Position numbers and translations under genes: made by a program
Part shown: one piece after another, positions 53,140 through 62,438 of the stretch
How positions within the stretch are numbered: position 1 is the first letter of the stretch
Layout of the letters: each line of letters opens with the position of its first letter
From: Promethearchaeota archaeon
GTDB taxonomy: Archaea > Asgardarchaeota > Lokiarchaeia > Sigyniarchaeales > SOKP01
Direction: 5' to 3'
DNA length: 64,000 bases
Assembly: GCA_019894855.1 (NCBI GenBank)
Contig: JAGXNS010000002.1
Location: 1 to 64,000 of the forward strand
Notes under the pieces: model-generated
What the model was told of the DNA's origin: nothing
What the model saw: the letters and a program-made list of their open reading frames with translations, nothing else
Database searches by the model: none

Positions 53140-56112
53140 TTATCCTAATCTTTCTTTTTTCCACTCTAAATATCCTTTTGTGAGTTTCCCTCTCCATTCT
53201 GCGTTTTTACCTTCCTCTGTGTTATACAATTCCCTCAATTCTTCTTCACTGAGCGCTTGATCTTTCTTATCTGCTTTTTCTTGTTTTTCAGACTCATCTT
53301 TGACAGTATTTTTGGGTGTAGGTTTTTTGGTGGGGGGTTTTTTAGTGGAAGGTTTTTTGGTTGTTGTTGCCTTAGATGTAACTTTAGGTTTTGGGATTCT
53401 TTTGATTTCCTCACGAATTTCGTTTAAGTCAAGGGCTTTAGCTTTGAGCAGAAGAACATCAAGATTTACTGCATCAGAATGATCGGTATGCATAGGATCT
53501 ATACCGTCGTCACCATAGCGGAATTGAATAATATTTTTATCACTGTTCCTTACAGTTCCATCATTTTCTACAATCATGTCTTGTAAAGCGTTTACCAACC
53601 GCCTTTGCATATACCCACTAGTAGAGGTACGAACAGCAGTATCTACTAGCCCTTCTCGACCACCCATTGCATGAAAAAAGAATTCCTCTGGATTTAGTCC
53701 TTTTCGGTAAGAACTCTCGACGAAACCTCTTGCTTTAGGTGTTAAGTCGTCTTGTTTAAAATGTGGAAGAGTTCTTGAACTATATCCTCTATTAATTCTT
53801 TCACCTCTTATCGCCTGCTGGCCCACTACAGCGGACATTTGTCCTAAATTTAAGATGTTTCCTCTAGCTCCCGATTTCGTCATAATTACTGAATGAGCTT
53901 CGTCTCCAATATGGTGAGCTGCGGTTTCTTCGGCCATTTTTCTCGCTTCTGCTAATATTTGTCGTATTCTAAGTTCAAGTGTTTCGCGCATAGAACGTCC
54001 GGGGGCTCTTCTCAAAACCGTCGTGTCATTTTCTCTATATGCTTTGATTAGTTTCTTTGCTTCGATATCAACATCTTTTAATATTTTAAGAATCTTATCA
54101 TAAGCTTCACCGTAGACATAAACTTCATCCAATCCCATTGTCATTCCATTCTGACGGATAACGTACAATAGCATTTTTGTGGCGTTGTCTAAAAATTCTC
54201 TCCCTCGCGCGTTTCCATGATCCTTAATTACACGCTGTAGAATACTATTAGATTGCATAGCACCGAATGAGTTTTCGTCAATAGTTCCCGTTATAAGAAT
54301 ACCGTTTTTGATTACCACATAAGCATCGTATTCACAATCTTCTTCCTTACAAACTTCACATTTTTTACAAAATTTCGATTTTACTTTTATATTCAAATCG
54401 TTCGGAAAAAGAGTGCTAAAAATTTGCTTTCCTGAATATAACTTCTCAGGGACCGTTTTAACTGGAGTAATGTCATCTAAACTAAATCCTGGTTTAGTAG
54501 TAAAGACACCTCCCATATAAAGTAGTTTTAATGCGTCCTTTCTGTCATAAACTGAGTCTAAACTTGTAAATTGAAACACAGAGGAAATAAAGTCTTGAAT
54601 TCCTCCCAGAATTGGGCCACCAAATCTCGGAGATAATATGTGGTTTTGCACTTTCAATAGCAGTTCGGCTTCAGTTCGAGCTTCTTCGCTTTGTGGGACA
54701 TGCAAGTTCATCTCATCACCATCAAAATCGGCGTTGTAAGGTGGACAAACCGTTAAATTTAACCTAAAAGTTCGACCATCCATTATTTTAACCTCGTGAG
54801 CCATAATAGACATTCTATGAAGGGAAGGTTGTCGATTAAACAAAACTAAATCACCGTCAGCTAAATGTCGTTCAACGGTATATCCTGGAGCAAGCATTTC
54901 CGAAATGATTTTACGATTCTTAACGTACCGTAAATCTATCCTTCTTCGATCGCTTCTAATTATATAATTTGCTCCTGGATGATGAAAGGGTCCATTGAGA
55001 ACGAGTTGTTTCATTTCTTCGATGTTCCAATCGTTAATATTTGTAGGTATGGTTAAAATTTTAGCAATTTCCATTGGTACACCTACATCATTAATGCTAA
55101 TGAAAGGGTTTGGAGAAATTACGGAGCGTGCGGAAAAATCAACTCTTTTTCCACTCAAATTGCTTCTAAACCTTCCTTCCTTCCCTTTTAATCTTTGTGT
55201 AAGAGTTCTTAACGCTCTCCCAGATCTATGTCTCGCTGGTGGAATTCCAGAAACCTGATTATCGAAATAGGTTGTAATATGATATTGAAGTAATTCCCAT
55301 AAATCCTCAACGATTAGATGAGGTGCACCTGCATCAATATTTTCTCTAAGTCTTTGGTTAATACGAATAACATCAACTAATTTGTGGGTTAAATCGTCTT
55401 CAGATCTAATTCCACTATCTAACGTAATAGAAGGTCGAGCACAAACAGGTGGAATTGGTAATACCGTAAATATTACCCATTCAAGTCTCGCATTTTCAGG
55501 GGATACTCCTAAAATCCTAAGGTCATTATCTGTCATTTTTTTAAGGCGTTCTAGTATTTCAATAGGAGTAATCCTTCGAGAGCCCTTAGTTTCTTCTTCT
55601 TCATAAAAAGTAGTAGGTTTTTCTATTACAATTTTTTTCTTTTTTGCGCCACAATACGGACAAATTTTACTTTTTCTTGCCTGCTTAAACACATTCTTTG
55701 TAGCATCTTCATCATCTTCAAAGAAAATTCTACGGTGCTTTAATTGTCCTTGCCTAAATGTTTCCATTTCTTCATCTGTTAACATTAACCTTGAGCATTC
55801 AGGACAGATGCTTCTTAGGACTTTGAGGACTTTTTTCGAATAGCCGACATGAATAACGGGCCTTGCTAATTCTATATGACCAAAGTGCCCCATACAATTA
55901 CTAACAAGGTTGCCACAAGTCTGACATCTCTGTCCCGGCTCAATAGTCCCTAACCGTTGATCCATAAGACCACTGGGAATAGGTAAACCATCTTCATCAT
56001 AAGTATCTGCCGTAATTATCCTGGCAGCAGACATTTTTCTAATTTCGTCGGGACTTAATAATCCGAATTTAATTTTTTCAACTAATTTAGTACGACTGAA
56101 TGAATAACTCAT
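53140..56112 (-). CDS. rpoA1: RNA polymerase subunit A' (RpoA1) with basic low-complexity linker near the C-terminus
   Basis: This 990-residue N-terminal half of the largest polymerase subunit has the catalytic magnesium motif NADFDGDEMN, the zinc sites CQTCGNLVSNCMGHFGH and CPYCGAK, and the bridge-helix region with ESSYRKGLNPEEFFFHAMGGREGLVDTAVRTSTSGYMQRRL. After the conserved A' core, about 60 residues of KKPSTKKPPTKKPTPK type precede a final helix (AEWRGKLTKGYLEWKKERL). That linker is longer than in typical A' proteins. rpoB and rpoH, usually upstream, are absent; a plus-strand gene begins instead. Confidence 0.97.
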   Translation of the reverse strand: MSYSFSRTKLVEKIKFGLLSPDEIRKMSAARIITADTYDEDGLPIPSGLMDQRLGTIEPGQRCQTCGNLVSNCMGHFGHIELARPVIHVGYSKKVLKVLRSICPECSRLMLTDEEMETFRQGQLKHRRIFFEDDEDATKNVFKQARKSKICPYCGAKKKKIVIEKPTTFYEEEETKGSRRITPIEILERLKKMTDNDLRILGVSPENARLEWVIFTVLPIPPVCARPSITLDSGIRSEDDLTHKLVDVIRINQRLRENIDAGAPHLIVEDLWELLQYHITTYFDNQVSGIPPARHRSGRALRTLTQRLKGKEGRFRSNLSGKRVDFSARSVISPNPFISINDVGVPMEIAKILTIPTNINDWNIEEMKQLVLNGPFHHPGANYIIRSDRRRIDLRYVKNRKIISEMLAPGYTVERHLADGDLVLFNRQPSLHRMSIMAHEVKIMDGRTFRLNLTVCPPYNADFDGDEMNLHVPQSEEARTEAELLLKVQNHILSPRFGGPILGGIQDFISSVFQFTSLDSVYDRKDALKLLYMGGVFTTKPGFSLDDITPVKTVPEKLYSGKQIFSTLFPNDLNIKVKSKFCKKCEVCKEEDCEYDAYVVIKNGILITGTIDENSFGAMQSNSILQRVIKDHGNARGREFLDNATKMLLYVIRQNGMTMGLDEVYVYGEAYDKILKILKDVDIEAKKLIKAYRENDTTVLRRAPGRSMRETLELRIRQILAEARKMAEETAAHHIGDEAHSVIMTKSGARGNILNLGQMSAVVGQQAIRGERINRGYSSRTLPHFKQDDLTPKARGFVESSYRKGLNPEEFFFHAMGGREGLVDTAVRTSTSGYMQRRLVNALQDMIVENDGTVRNSDKNIIQFRYGDDGIDPMHTDHSDAVNLDVLLLKAKALDLNEIREEIKRIPKPKVTSKATTTKKPSTKKPPTKKPTPKNTVKDESEKQEKADKKDQALSEEELRELYNTEEGKNAEWRGKLTKGYLEWKKERLG

Positions 56113-56298
56113 AAATCTAAAATAACCTCAATTTTTGAATTAAAAAGATAAAACAATAAAGAATAAGTTAACAAGTTCTGCACTATAAAAAAACTAAGCA
56201 AGCAAATATTAAAAATTTTTCGGATTAGACATTTTTTTATCTATTCTATTATTACTTTATATCAAGTAGTTTATTTTATAGATGTATTCACTCACGCA

Positions 56299-56910
56299 AT
56301 GATGAAGATAAAGTCGCTATTTAAAAGTAAATTAATGGTATTCTGCATTCAAATATTGATTTTACTAATATTCAGCGCTATATTTAATTATCAGATTCAA
56401 ATTGATTTTGATTCGAGTACTGACCCTAGAGCAGGGGAGCAACAATTTATTATCCAATTTCTTGCTAACTTATTTTTATATAACACAACTTTTGGTTTTT
56501 TATACATAAATTTTACATGGGTAATTGTTTCGTTATTACCTATTCTCATGTTTAACAATTTCAGAAAAGCTTATTCAATGAATTTAGCAACTTTCTTTTT
56601 TCCTAATTTCTTTTTTTATGTTTTCTATTGGAGGTATTCAATAACATCCTTTAGTTCTGTTTTCCCAACTTTTTTAGTCGAAACTGTCGCGCTAGCAATT
56701 ACACTCGTAATAATTTCCATAGGGTTGTCATTTGTCTTAAAATTAATTAGAAGTGAAGAAAAGAAAATAGATATAAAAGATATTGAATTAAAAAATAGAT
56801 CAGAATGCCCTCAATGTGGAGCTAAATTCGATTCAAAACCAGAATATTGTTATAACTGTAATACTTATTTAAAAGAAGAATTAGGGGAAATAATTGGAAG
56901 CGAGAAATGA
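56299..56910 (+). CDS. Membrane protein with C-terminal zinc ribbon
   Basis: This 203-residue protein has about four hydrophobic helices (near residues 14-31, 56-85, 95-115 and 125-150), then a charged stretch and a zinc ribbon CPQCGAKFDSKPEYCYNC at about residue 175. Topologically it resembles the longer zinc-ribbon membrane protein near 4 kb, with the ribbon on the other end. The function is unknown. Its stop lies four bases before the likely start of the next gene, implying an operon. Confidence 0.65.
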   Translation: MMKIKSLFKSKLMVFCIQILILLIFSAIFNYQIQIDFDSSTDPRAGEQQFIIQFLANLFLYNTTFGFLYINFTWVIVSLLPILMFNNFRKAYSMNLATFFFPNFFFYVFYWRYSITSFSSVFPTFLVETVALAITLVIISIGLSFVLKLIRSEEKKIDIKDIELKNRSECPQCGAKFDSKPEYCYNCNTYLKEELGEIIGSEK

Positions 56911-56914
56911 AAAA

Positions 56915-58348
56915 ATGTCATTTGAACGATTGTTTAAACCAAAAAATGTTCTAATATATGATGCAAAACCCAAAATTTCGTTTTTTATAGATGGATTTAT
57001 TAGACAAGGATACAATTTGAAAAATCTCTATCTCGTTTCTACTCAAGTTAAAGAAATTTTAGGCATAAAATGTTTAAAATCTGTCGACGATGTTCCTGTT
57101 GATTCGATCGATCTCGTTATTTTATCCGTTAGAAGAGACAATTTGGTTAAGGAATTATCAAACTTATTATCTCGTAAAATAATTAAGTTTATTCATATTT
57201 TTACAGCGGGTACTGGAGAATTTGACGAAAAAGGTGCTAATATTGAAAGGGAAATTAAAGAAATTCTTAATGCCTATTCCTCTACGAGAAGCATAGGTCC
57301 AAATTGTATGGGTTTGTATTGCCCACAAGGAAAAATAGCATATTACTCCTCTTTTCCTACCGAAAATGGGGATGTAGGATTAATTTTTCAGTCTGGAGAT
57401 TTACATTCTAAGATGGTTAAGTTTGGTTCTCGAAGATACAATTTAAGATTTTCGAAAGGGGTTAGTGCAGGAAATTGCATTGATATTCAAGTTTCTGAAT
57501 TATTACAATACTTAAATAATGACAATGAAACGCAAGTTATTTGCGTTTACTTCGAGGGTCTGCCTGTCTTACAAAAAAATGAAGGAAGAAGACTCCTAGA
57601 AGTATTAAAAAATATGAAGAAACCCGTGCTCTTTATGCGCGGAGGAAGAACTGAGAGAGGTCAGGCAGCAGTTTTAACTCACACGGGCTCCTTGGCTTCA
57701 AAAGGTAATATTTGGAAAGCAATTTTTAAACAGACGCCAATTATTGACGTTCCACCGTCTTTAGATGAGCTAATCGATTATACTTACCTATTTTCCAACA
57801 ATATACAACATTATAAAGAAAGAAAGAAAGAAGTGAAGTATCCAAAATCAAAAAATGTTTTAGTAGTTTTATGGTCTGGTGGTTTTGGGATTTTAGCTAC
57901 TGATATTTTAACTGAATTAGGACTGAACCTACCGATTATATCAGGAAAAAAATTAGACGCCCTAAAACAGATATATCCTATTAGGGTTGGGAGCTTAACT
58001 AATCCTTTGGATATGCCTTGGATTATTTCAAGTAAGGTGTATTCGGAGGTTTGTAAGGCGGCGATAGATGATACTATCGATTTAGTATTGATAGTAACAG
58101 ATGCTTGGAGAGATTTGGATGATGATAAATTTAAAAATTTTTATATCAATTTACTTGGAATTAGAACGCATGTAGAATCTTTAGATAAAATCTTTGTGAT
58201 TATATTGCCGCAGTATCCTAGCGAATCACGGCAGATATTATCCAATAAATTGAAAAATGATGGATTTCTCGTGTATGAATCAATAGAAAGCGCAGCAAGG
58301 TCGTTTTTGAAATTATATGAATATGGTAATAAGAGGAAAGTAGTTTAA
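56915..58348 (+). CDS. NDP-forming acyl-CoA synthetase alpha-like protein
   Basis: This 477-residue protein follows the succinyl-CoA synthetase alpha/ACS layout: a CoA-binding Rossmann domain (FKPKNVLIYDAKPKISFFIDGF), then SIGPNCMGLYCPQGKIAYYSSFP, a ligase domain LIFQSGDLHSKMVKFGSRRY and GRTERGQAAVLTHTGSLASKG. The histidine of THTGSLA matches the phospho-His site. The ATP-grasp beta part is absent and no separate beta gene adjoins. The ORF track start is a TTG at 56894; the ATG at 56915 fits the family better. The acyl substrate is unknown. The stop overlaps the start of the transporter gene. Confidence 0.82.
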   Translation: MSFERLFKPKNVLIYDAKPKISFFIDGFIRQGYNLKNLYLVSTQVKEILGIKCLKSVDDVPVDSIDLVILSVRRDNLVKELSNLLSRKIIKFIHIFTAGTGEFDEKGANIEREIKEILNAYSSTRSIGPNCMGLYCPQGKIAYYSSFPTENGDVGLIFQSGDLHSKMVKFGSRRYNLRFSKGVSAGNCIDIQVSELLQYLNNDNETQVICVYFEGLPVLQKNEGRRLLEVLKNMKKPVLFMRGGRTERGQAAVLTHTGSLASKGNIWKAIFKQTPIIDVPPSLDELIDYTYLFSNNIQHYKERKKEVKYPKSKNVLVVLWSGGFGILATDILTELGLNLPIISGKKLDALKQIYPIRVGSLTNPLDMPWIISSKVYSEVCKAAIDDTIDLVLIVTDAWRDLDDDKFKNFYINLLGIRTHVESLDKIFVIILPQYPSESRQILSNKLKNDGFLVYESIESAARSFLKLYEYGNKRKVV

Positions 58349-59304
58349 TGACTGGAGAATTAATCGCAATTTTCGCAGTCTTAACTTTTGTAATATCAAA
58401 CGTCCTCTTTCGAAAAACTGAGCGGCATGCTAGCCCTGTTTTTATTAACTTTTTTCGTACTGCAATTGGAACTTTAACATTTATAGTAATCGCTGTTATT
58501 TTAGGTATTTTTACATATATATTCTTATTACCATGGAATTTGTGGTTAATAACATTCCTAAGTTTTCTTTTTGGACAAGTAATTGGAGACACAGCGTATT
58601 TTAAAGCGCAAAAAGAACTTGGTACTACACTTGCTTTAGCGGTTTCAATGACATTTCCTGTATTTACCGTTCTTCTATCATTACTTTTTCTAAACCGTGC
58701 TTTTGACTATAAGATAATTCTGTCGATTGTTCTTATTGGGTCAGGGATCATAGTAATAGGGAAGTCCAAAATAATCACTGAAAACAAAAACTCAATAGAT
58801 TTGGAAACTCACCCTCAAAAATTAATTTCTCATACGTCCTATAAACCAATCGTATACGCCTTAATCGCTTCACTTGGATGGGCTATAGGTCTTGTCATAA
58901 TAGATTATGTGACGAATCAAATTGATCAAATATTAGTTTCAAATGGAATAAGTTCTATTATTAGCAATGTAATTCGCTTTCCATTTGCTCTGCTGATCTT
59001 ATTCTTAATGGTTTGGAGAGAAAATAGATTTGGTGATGGTAACCAAAATTTATTCTCATATAGAAAACCTTCTAAAACATGGTCTATTCTGCTTATAGCA
59101 TCCATTATTGGTACTTCTTTAGGAGCGTATTTATATACTGAAGCAGCTCACACAGCTGGAGCCATTGTGATGTCATTATTAGCGAGTGCAAGCCCTTTGT
59201 TTTCACTTCCACTAACCTATTGGTTGAATAAAGAAAGGATTAGTAAATACGGTTTTTTAGGAGTACTTGCTACAATCTTAGGAGTAGTTGTGGTTATAAT
59301 ATAA
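58348..59304 (+). CDS. EamA/DMT-family transporter
   Basis: This 318-residue integral membrane protein has about ten transmembrane helices arranged as two EamA repeats. Each repeat carries the usual AxxxxxxxxPvft / Gaxxxxxxs-type helices (for example TTLALAVSMTFPVFTVLLSLLF and AAHTAGAIVMSLLASASPLFSLPLTYWLN). It probably exports or imports small metabolites. The start overlaps the previous stop codon in TAATG, so it is co-translated with the acyl-CoA synthetase-like gene. The substrate is unknown. Confidence 0.85.
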   Translation: MTGELIAIFAVLTFVISNVLFRKTERHASPVFINFFRTAIGTLTFIVIAVILGIFTYIFLLPWNLWLITFLSFLFGQVIGDTAYFKAQKELGTTLALAVSMTFPVFTVLLSLLFLNRAFDYKIILSIVLIGSGIIVIGKSKIITENKNSIDLETHPQKLISHTSYKPIVYALIASLGWAIGLVIIDYVTNQIDQILVSNGISSIISNVIRFPFALLILFLMVWRENRFGDGNQNLFSYRKPSKTWSILLIASIIGTSLGAYLYTEAAHTAGAIVMSLLASASPLFSLPLTYWLNKERISKYGFLGVLATILGVVVVII

Positions 59305-59320
59305 AATTTTAAAGGATTGT

Positions 59321-59899
59321 TTAGAGCAGTTTGTCGTACGTAAAGTTATGAAGATCAAGAATTTTTTTCGTCATCTCTACGAAAATTTCTCGTATATTAT
59401 AATTTTTCTTCGCAGAAGTCTTAAAAAATTCAACATCATTATGTTTTTTTCTAAAACTCTCTATAACTAACTCGTCAACTTTTTCCGGTTTTTTTGCTAA
59501 ATCACTTTTACATCCTACTAGTAACTTTGGTGTTTTACTTTGTTTCTGTTTTATGAGATGTTCATACCACCAGTCCAAACCAAGTAATGTGTTATTTAGG
59601 TTAAACAAGCTGAATACCATAAATATTCCGTTTGCTCCATGGATATAATAGCTAAACATTTGTTTAAATTGTTCTTGTCCCCCAAAATCCCAAAGAGAAA
59701 GCCTAACATAAGTTTCATCTCCATCTACAATAATAGGAAGGTCATATGTGAAGAAATCAATTCCTATTGTTAGTCGTGTATTCGCGTCAAAAGTATCAAA
59801 GCACAGTCTTCTCGCTATACAAGTTTTTCCTACACCTCCTTGACCGAGTAGGCATATTTTGAAGATATAATGGGGTTGTTTTTCAGGTTCAAATGACAT
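59321..59899 (-). CDS. Rab-like small GTPase
   Basis: This 192-residue Ras-superfamily GTPase has G1 GQGGVGKTC, a switch I threonine in TRLTIGIDFF, G3 WDFGGQE, G4 GCKSDL and G5 TSAK. The G4 motif CKSD replaces NKxD, a known variant in some families, with a probable effect on nucleotide preference. There is no C-terminal cysteine for lipidation. The order of elements resembles eukaryotic Rab/Rho proteins. It is convergent with the transporter gene. Confidence 0.9.
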   Translation of the reverse strand: MSFEPEKQPHYIFKICLLGQGGVGKTCIARRLCFDTFDANTRLTIGIDFFTYDLPIIVDGDETYVRLSLWDFGGQEQFKQMFSYYIHGANGIFMVFSLFNLNNTLLGLDWWYEHLIKQKQSKTPKLLVGCKSDLAKKPEKVDELVIESFRKKHNDVEFFKTSAKKNYNIREIFVEMTKKILDLHNFTYDKLL

Positions 59900-60025
59900 T
59901 GAGTTTCAACTACTGTTTAAATTGCTTTAAAAATCTATTAGATTCTAGGAATATACATCACGATTGGTATTAAATCTTTATGTAATAGAGAGAAATTTTT
60001 ATTATCGAATTGAAATATAGGAATT

Positions 60026-60487
60026 ATGAACGAAAAAAATATGTTTCCTGATTATCAACCAAAGATTAATCCGGACTCGCTTGAAGATTATCTAAAAAAG
60101 CCAAGTGAGGTGTATAAAATCCTTGAAGAAATCGGAGAACCTAACATCAATAATCTAAAAACTATTGTAACTAATTTTTTAAAACATAAGAATGCCGCTA
60201 AGAATAATCCTGGAAGTGCTCAGAAGGGAAATGTTGCTATTGGAGCAGACGAAGACCAATATTTTCCCTCGGAAGATGAATTGTTAGTATCAGAATTAGG
60301 AAAATTAATACTACGAGTTACCGGGTCTTATTCCAAACAGCAAATGAAGATATTAAAGTTAAAACATCAAATTAAGTCTCAACGATTGAGCTACCCGGAG
60401 ATAACTTTTAGACATGTGGATGTTATGGGATCAGGCCGATTTTTTTACGCAGAAAAAGCTACGCTGGAAACAAAAATTGAATTGTAA
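60026..60487 (+). CDS. Hypothetical protein
   Basis: This 153-residue soluble protein has a helical N-terminus (NPDSLEDYLKKPSEVYKILEEIGEPNINNLKTIVTNFLKH), a flexible Gly/Asn-rich middle and a C-terminal part (LLVSELGKLILRVTGSYSKQQMKILKLKHQIKSQ). No domain was recognised. It starts at an ATG and is divergent from the Rab-like GTPase gene, so the two may share a regulatory region. Confidence 0.55.
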   Translation: MNEKNMFPDYQPKINPDSLEDYLKKPSEVYKILEEIGEPNINNLKTIVTNFLKHKNAAKNNPGSAQKGNVAIGADEDQYFPSEDELLVSELGKLILRVTGSYSKQQMKILKLKHQIKSQRLSYPEITFRHVDVMGSGRFFYAEKATLETKIEL

Positions 60488-60828
60488 GTCATTGGATTCT
60501 GCTTAATTGATCGCAACGGGGTGATTTACTTATAAGTGACGAAGAAAAGTTAAGCGAGAAAAATGAATGACTATTTTTTTTTACAAAGCGAATAACTTTA
60601 CGGAATTCTTTTCAATATTTAATTCGTTTACTTTTCTCTTTTGTTTTGCATTTCTCGGATTTAGCTTATATTACTACCGTTACGATCTTCCGAAAGATCA
60701 AAGTTTCAGAAATCCAAATTTATATTGAGTATAAAAATACGGTTAATAATTGACTATTTCAAAAAGATAAAAAGATAAAAAGAAAAAAAAATAAAGATGT
60801 AAATATAGTAAGCTTTCAGGAAATCGCT
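60488..60828 (+). other. Intergenic region with a possible small membrane-protein ORF
   Basis: These 341 bases lie between a hypothetical gene and the convergent histone gene. Apart from the 53-codon frame listed separately, it contains the hairpin GATCTT-CCGA-AAGATC near 60687-60702 and A-rich runs before the histone stop. No RNA gene was recognised. Confidence 0.4.
60567..60728 (+). CDS. Possible 53-residue small membrane protein
   Basis: This is a 53-codon frame, below the ORF track cutoff, starting at ATG 60567. It reads MTIFFYKANN followed by one hydrophobic helix (FTFLFCFAFLGFSLYYY) and a polar tail DLPKDQSFRNPNLY that looks protein-like. There is no clear ribosome-binding motif. A six-base-pair hairpin lies within the tail codons. 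It could be chance in T-rich DNA. Confidence 0.3.
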   Translation: MTIFFYKANNFTEFFSIFNSFTFLFCFAFLGFSLYYYRYDLPKDQSFRNPNLY

Positions 60829-61035
60829 TTAAATTAAGTTGATAGCGATTTTCATATCAGCTTGAGTTACTTTCTTACGACCAGAGTGTTTTGCGATATC
60901 TAAAGCACAGCCAGTTAATGTTTTTGCATATTCTTCTAAATAGTCCATTAACTTATCAACAGCAGCTCTACTTACGATTTCTGCTCCAGCCTTTTTCATT
61001 AAAGCCCGTAAAGGACTCCATGCGAATGCAGCCAT
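60829..61035 (-). CDS. Archaeal histone
   Basis: This 68-residue histone-fold protein wraps DNA as dimers and polymers. The fold is complete: helix 1 (SPLRALMKKAGAEIVSRAAVDKLMDYLEEYAKTLTGCALDIAKHSGRKKVTQADMKIAINLI) with the RKKVTQADMKIA loop and helix 3 typical of HMfB-type histones. There are no tails. The gene is preceded upstream (61036-61438) by an AT-rich region with inverted repeats. Confidence 0.96.
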   Translation of the reverse strand: MAAFAWSPLRALMKKAGAEIVSRAAVDKLMDYLEEYAKTLTGCALDIAKHSGRKKVTQADMKIAINLI

Positions 61036-61226
61036 TTTTTTATTCCTCCACTAATTTAAAATTTTTTAAAATTTTGTTATAAATTTATATTGGTATTATA
61101 TTTAAATTGGAATTACTTATATTTAAATGTGTTGGTTGGTCATTGTTTATTCGATTAATTATATCACCCAATTCTGGTCGACAAAAAAAATACTTGTTGA
61201 TAAAAAATATTTTTTTTACTAGCAAT

Positions 61227-61246
61227 ATCAGATCAATAGATCTGAT
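61227..61246. repeat. Perfect 8-bp inverted repeat upstream of the histone gene
   Basis: ATCAGATC-AATA-GATCTGAT is a perfect eight-base palindrome with a four-base spacer. It lies about 190 bases upstream of the histone start. It could be a regulator-binding site or a transcript-end hairpin. Confidence 0.6.
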
Positions 61247-61303
61247 CAAATATTGAGTTCGAATGATAAGGTTGATCAGTCATTCAATGCTAATATAAGA
61301 CTA

Positions 61304-61326
61304 GTTGGTAAAATTCATAAACCAAC
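61304..61326. repeat. Inverted repeat GTTGGT/ACCAAC
   Basis: GTTGGT at 61304-61309 and ACCAAC at 61321-61326 form a six-base inverted repeat with an 11-base loop. CTAG flanks both sides at differing distance. The role is unknown. Confidence 0.4.
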
Positions 61327-61438
61327 GAGCTAGTAACTAACTTGTAAATAAGATTTAATTATATCGAAATTTCTTAGTTTTGACTTTTTCTCATTTACAG
61401 GAGAGTTATTCAATTTTTTCAGTAAAATAGGTCAAGAT

Positions 61439-62341
61439 TTATTGATCTATCTTTATTTGTTCAAGTTTAGCTTGCCGTTTAGTGAGTAAAAAAGAACTAC
61501 TTATAATGAGAATAAATCCAATTATCAAATAGATTACTGAAAGAATATTAGATGGCGTCGATAGAAATACAATAAAAAAAGCAAATACGGGTATTGTCTG
61601 AATCGGGACGCTTGTCAATGGGATCAAAATATTAGCTTGACCATATTTAAGCGAGATTTGTCCTATAGTGATTCCAATAGCTACAATTAGGAGTAGGATT
61701 ATGCCAATTATAATTCCAAATATTATTTCTTCTTCAATTATAATTCCATCAACCACATGAGTCACAACTGTAGTTCCCGGACTTGCCCAAACTGTATTCA
61801 GAGAGAGAATCAAACCCGCCTCGATTGCCATTAATAAACCTTTAAACTTTTTGTGTTTTCGACGTAAAACTTCAAACAAAATTGCTAAAGAAAGAACAAC
61901 AATCGTGAACAAAATAATTCTAAAAATAAAATCATAATCAAGGATAATAAATGTAGAAACATCAATTGATAATTGGCTTAAGCCAAGTAGAGTAACGCCA
62001 ATAATCATTAAGATTATACCAAAAATCTCCACTTTTCCTAATGTTTCTTTCAAAATTTTAACAGAACCTAACGCAAGAACAATTAATCCTACAGACATTA
62101 GACCTGGAACCAAGGCAGGTCCTATGAAAATAATCGCTATAAAGTAAAAAACAAGCCCTCCAATAACAATTTGTAATAGAAGCCCCATGAACCATTTTGG
62201 GCTTTTAACAAGACTTCTGATAAACTTTGGGTCATTAGAGTGTTTATTAATAACAGACTTTTGAATAAGAGCTCCAATATAGACCACAATTCCCGCTAGG
62301 AGTGCGAAAATAATTCCTATAAAATAAGTTAAATCAGACAT
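61439..62341 (-). CDS. Ten-helix DMT/NIPA-like membrane protein
   Basis: This 300-residue membrane protein has about nine to ten helices in two EamA-like halves. Typical blocks are GALIQKSVINKH near the start, GPALVPGLMSVGLIVLALGSVKILKETLGKVEIFGIILMIIGVTLLG in the first half and GQANILIPLTSVPIQTIPVFAFFIVFL in the second. The N-terminal arrangement resembles NIPA-type magnesium transporters and DMT exporters; the substrate is unknown. It is divergent from the GH127 gene. Confidence 0.75.
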   Translation of the reverse strand: MSDLTYFIGIIFALLAGIVVYIGALIQKSVINKHSNDPKFIRSLVKSPKWFMGLLLQIVIGGLVFYFIAIIFIGPALVPGLMSVGLIVLALGSVKILKETLGKVEIFGIILMIIGVTLLGLSQLSIDVSTFIILDYDFIFRIILFTIVVLSLAILFEVLRRKHKKFKGLLMAIEAGLILSLNTVWASPGTTVVTHVVDGIIIEEEIIFGIIIGIILLLIVAIGITIGQISLKYGQANILIPLTSVPIQTIPVFAFFIVFLSTPSNILSVIYLIIGFILIISSSFLLTKRQAKLEQIKIDQ

Positions 62342-62438
62342 GTTTTATTTTCACTTTATGGATTGAATAATTAAAATATTTTATTTTCTATTCTTAATTA
62401 TTTTTTCTATATTTTTTTAAAAACGCAGTCTTTTAAAG

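Larger units (their letters stand above)
61036..61438 (-). other. AT-rich intergenic region with inverted repeats
   Basis: These 403 bases between the histone gene and a transporter-like gene contain no supported reading frame. They hold two inverted repeats (listed separately) and several TTAAAT/TATA-like elements, including TATTATATTTAAAT just upstream of the histone gene on the plus strand reading. It may combine the histone promoter and the end of the neighbouring gene. Confidence 0.45.

Noticed and set aside
61250-61275. GAGTTCGAATGAT resembling a tRNA T-loop
   Set aside because: No flanking five-base stem, acceptor stem or anticodon arm can be drawn around it.
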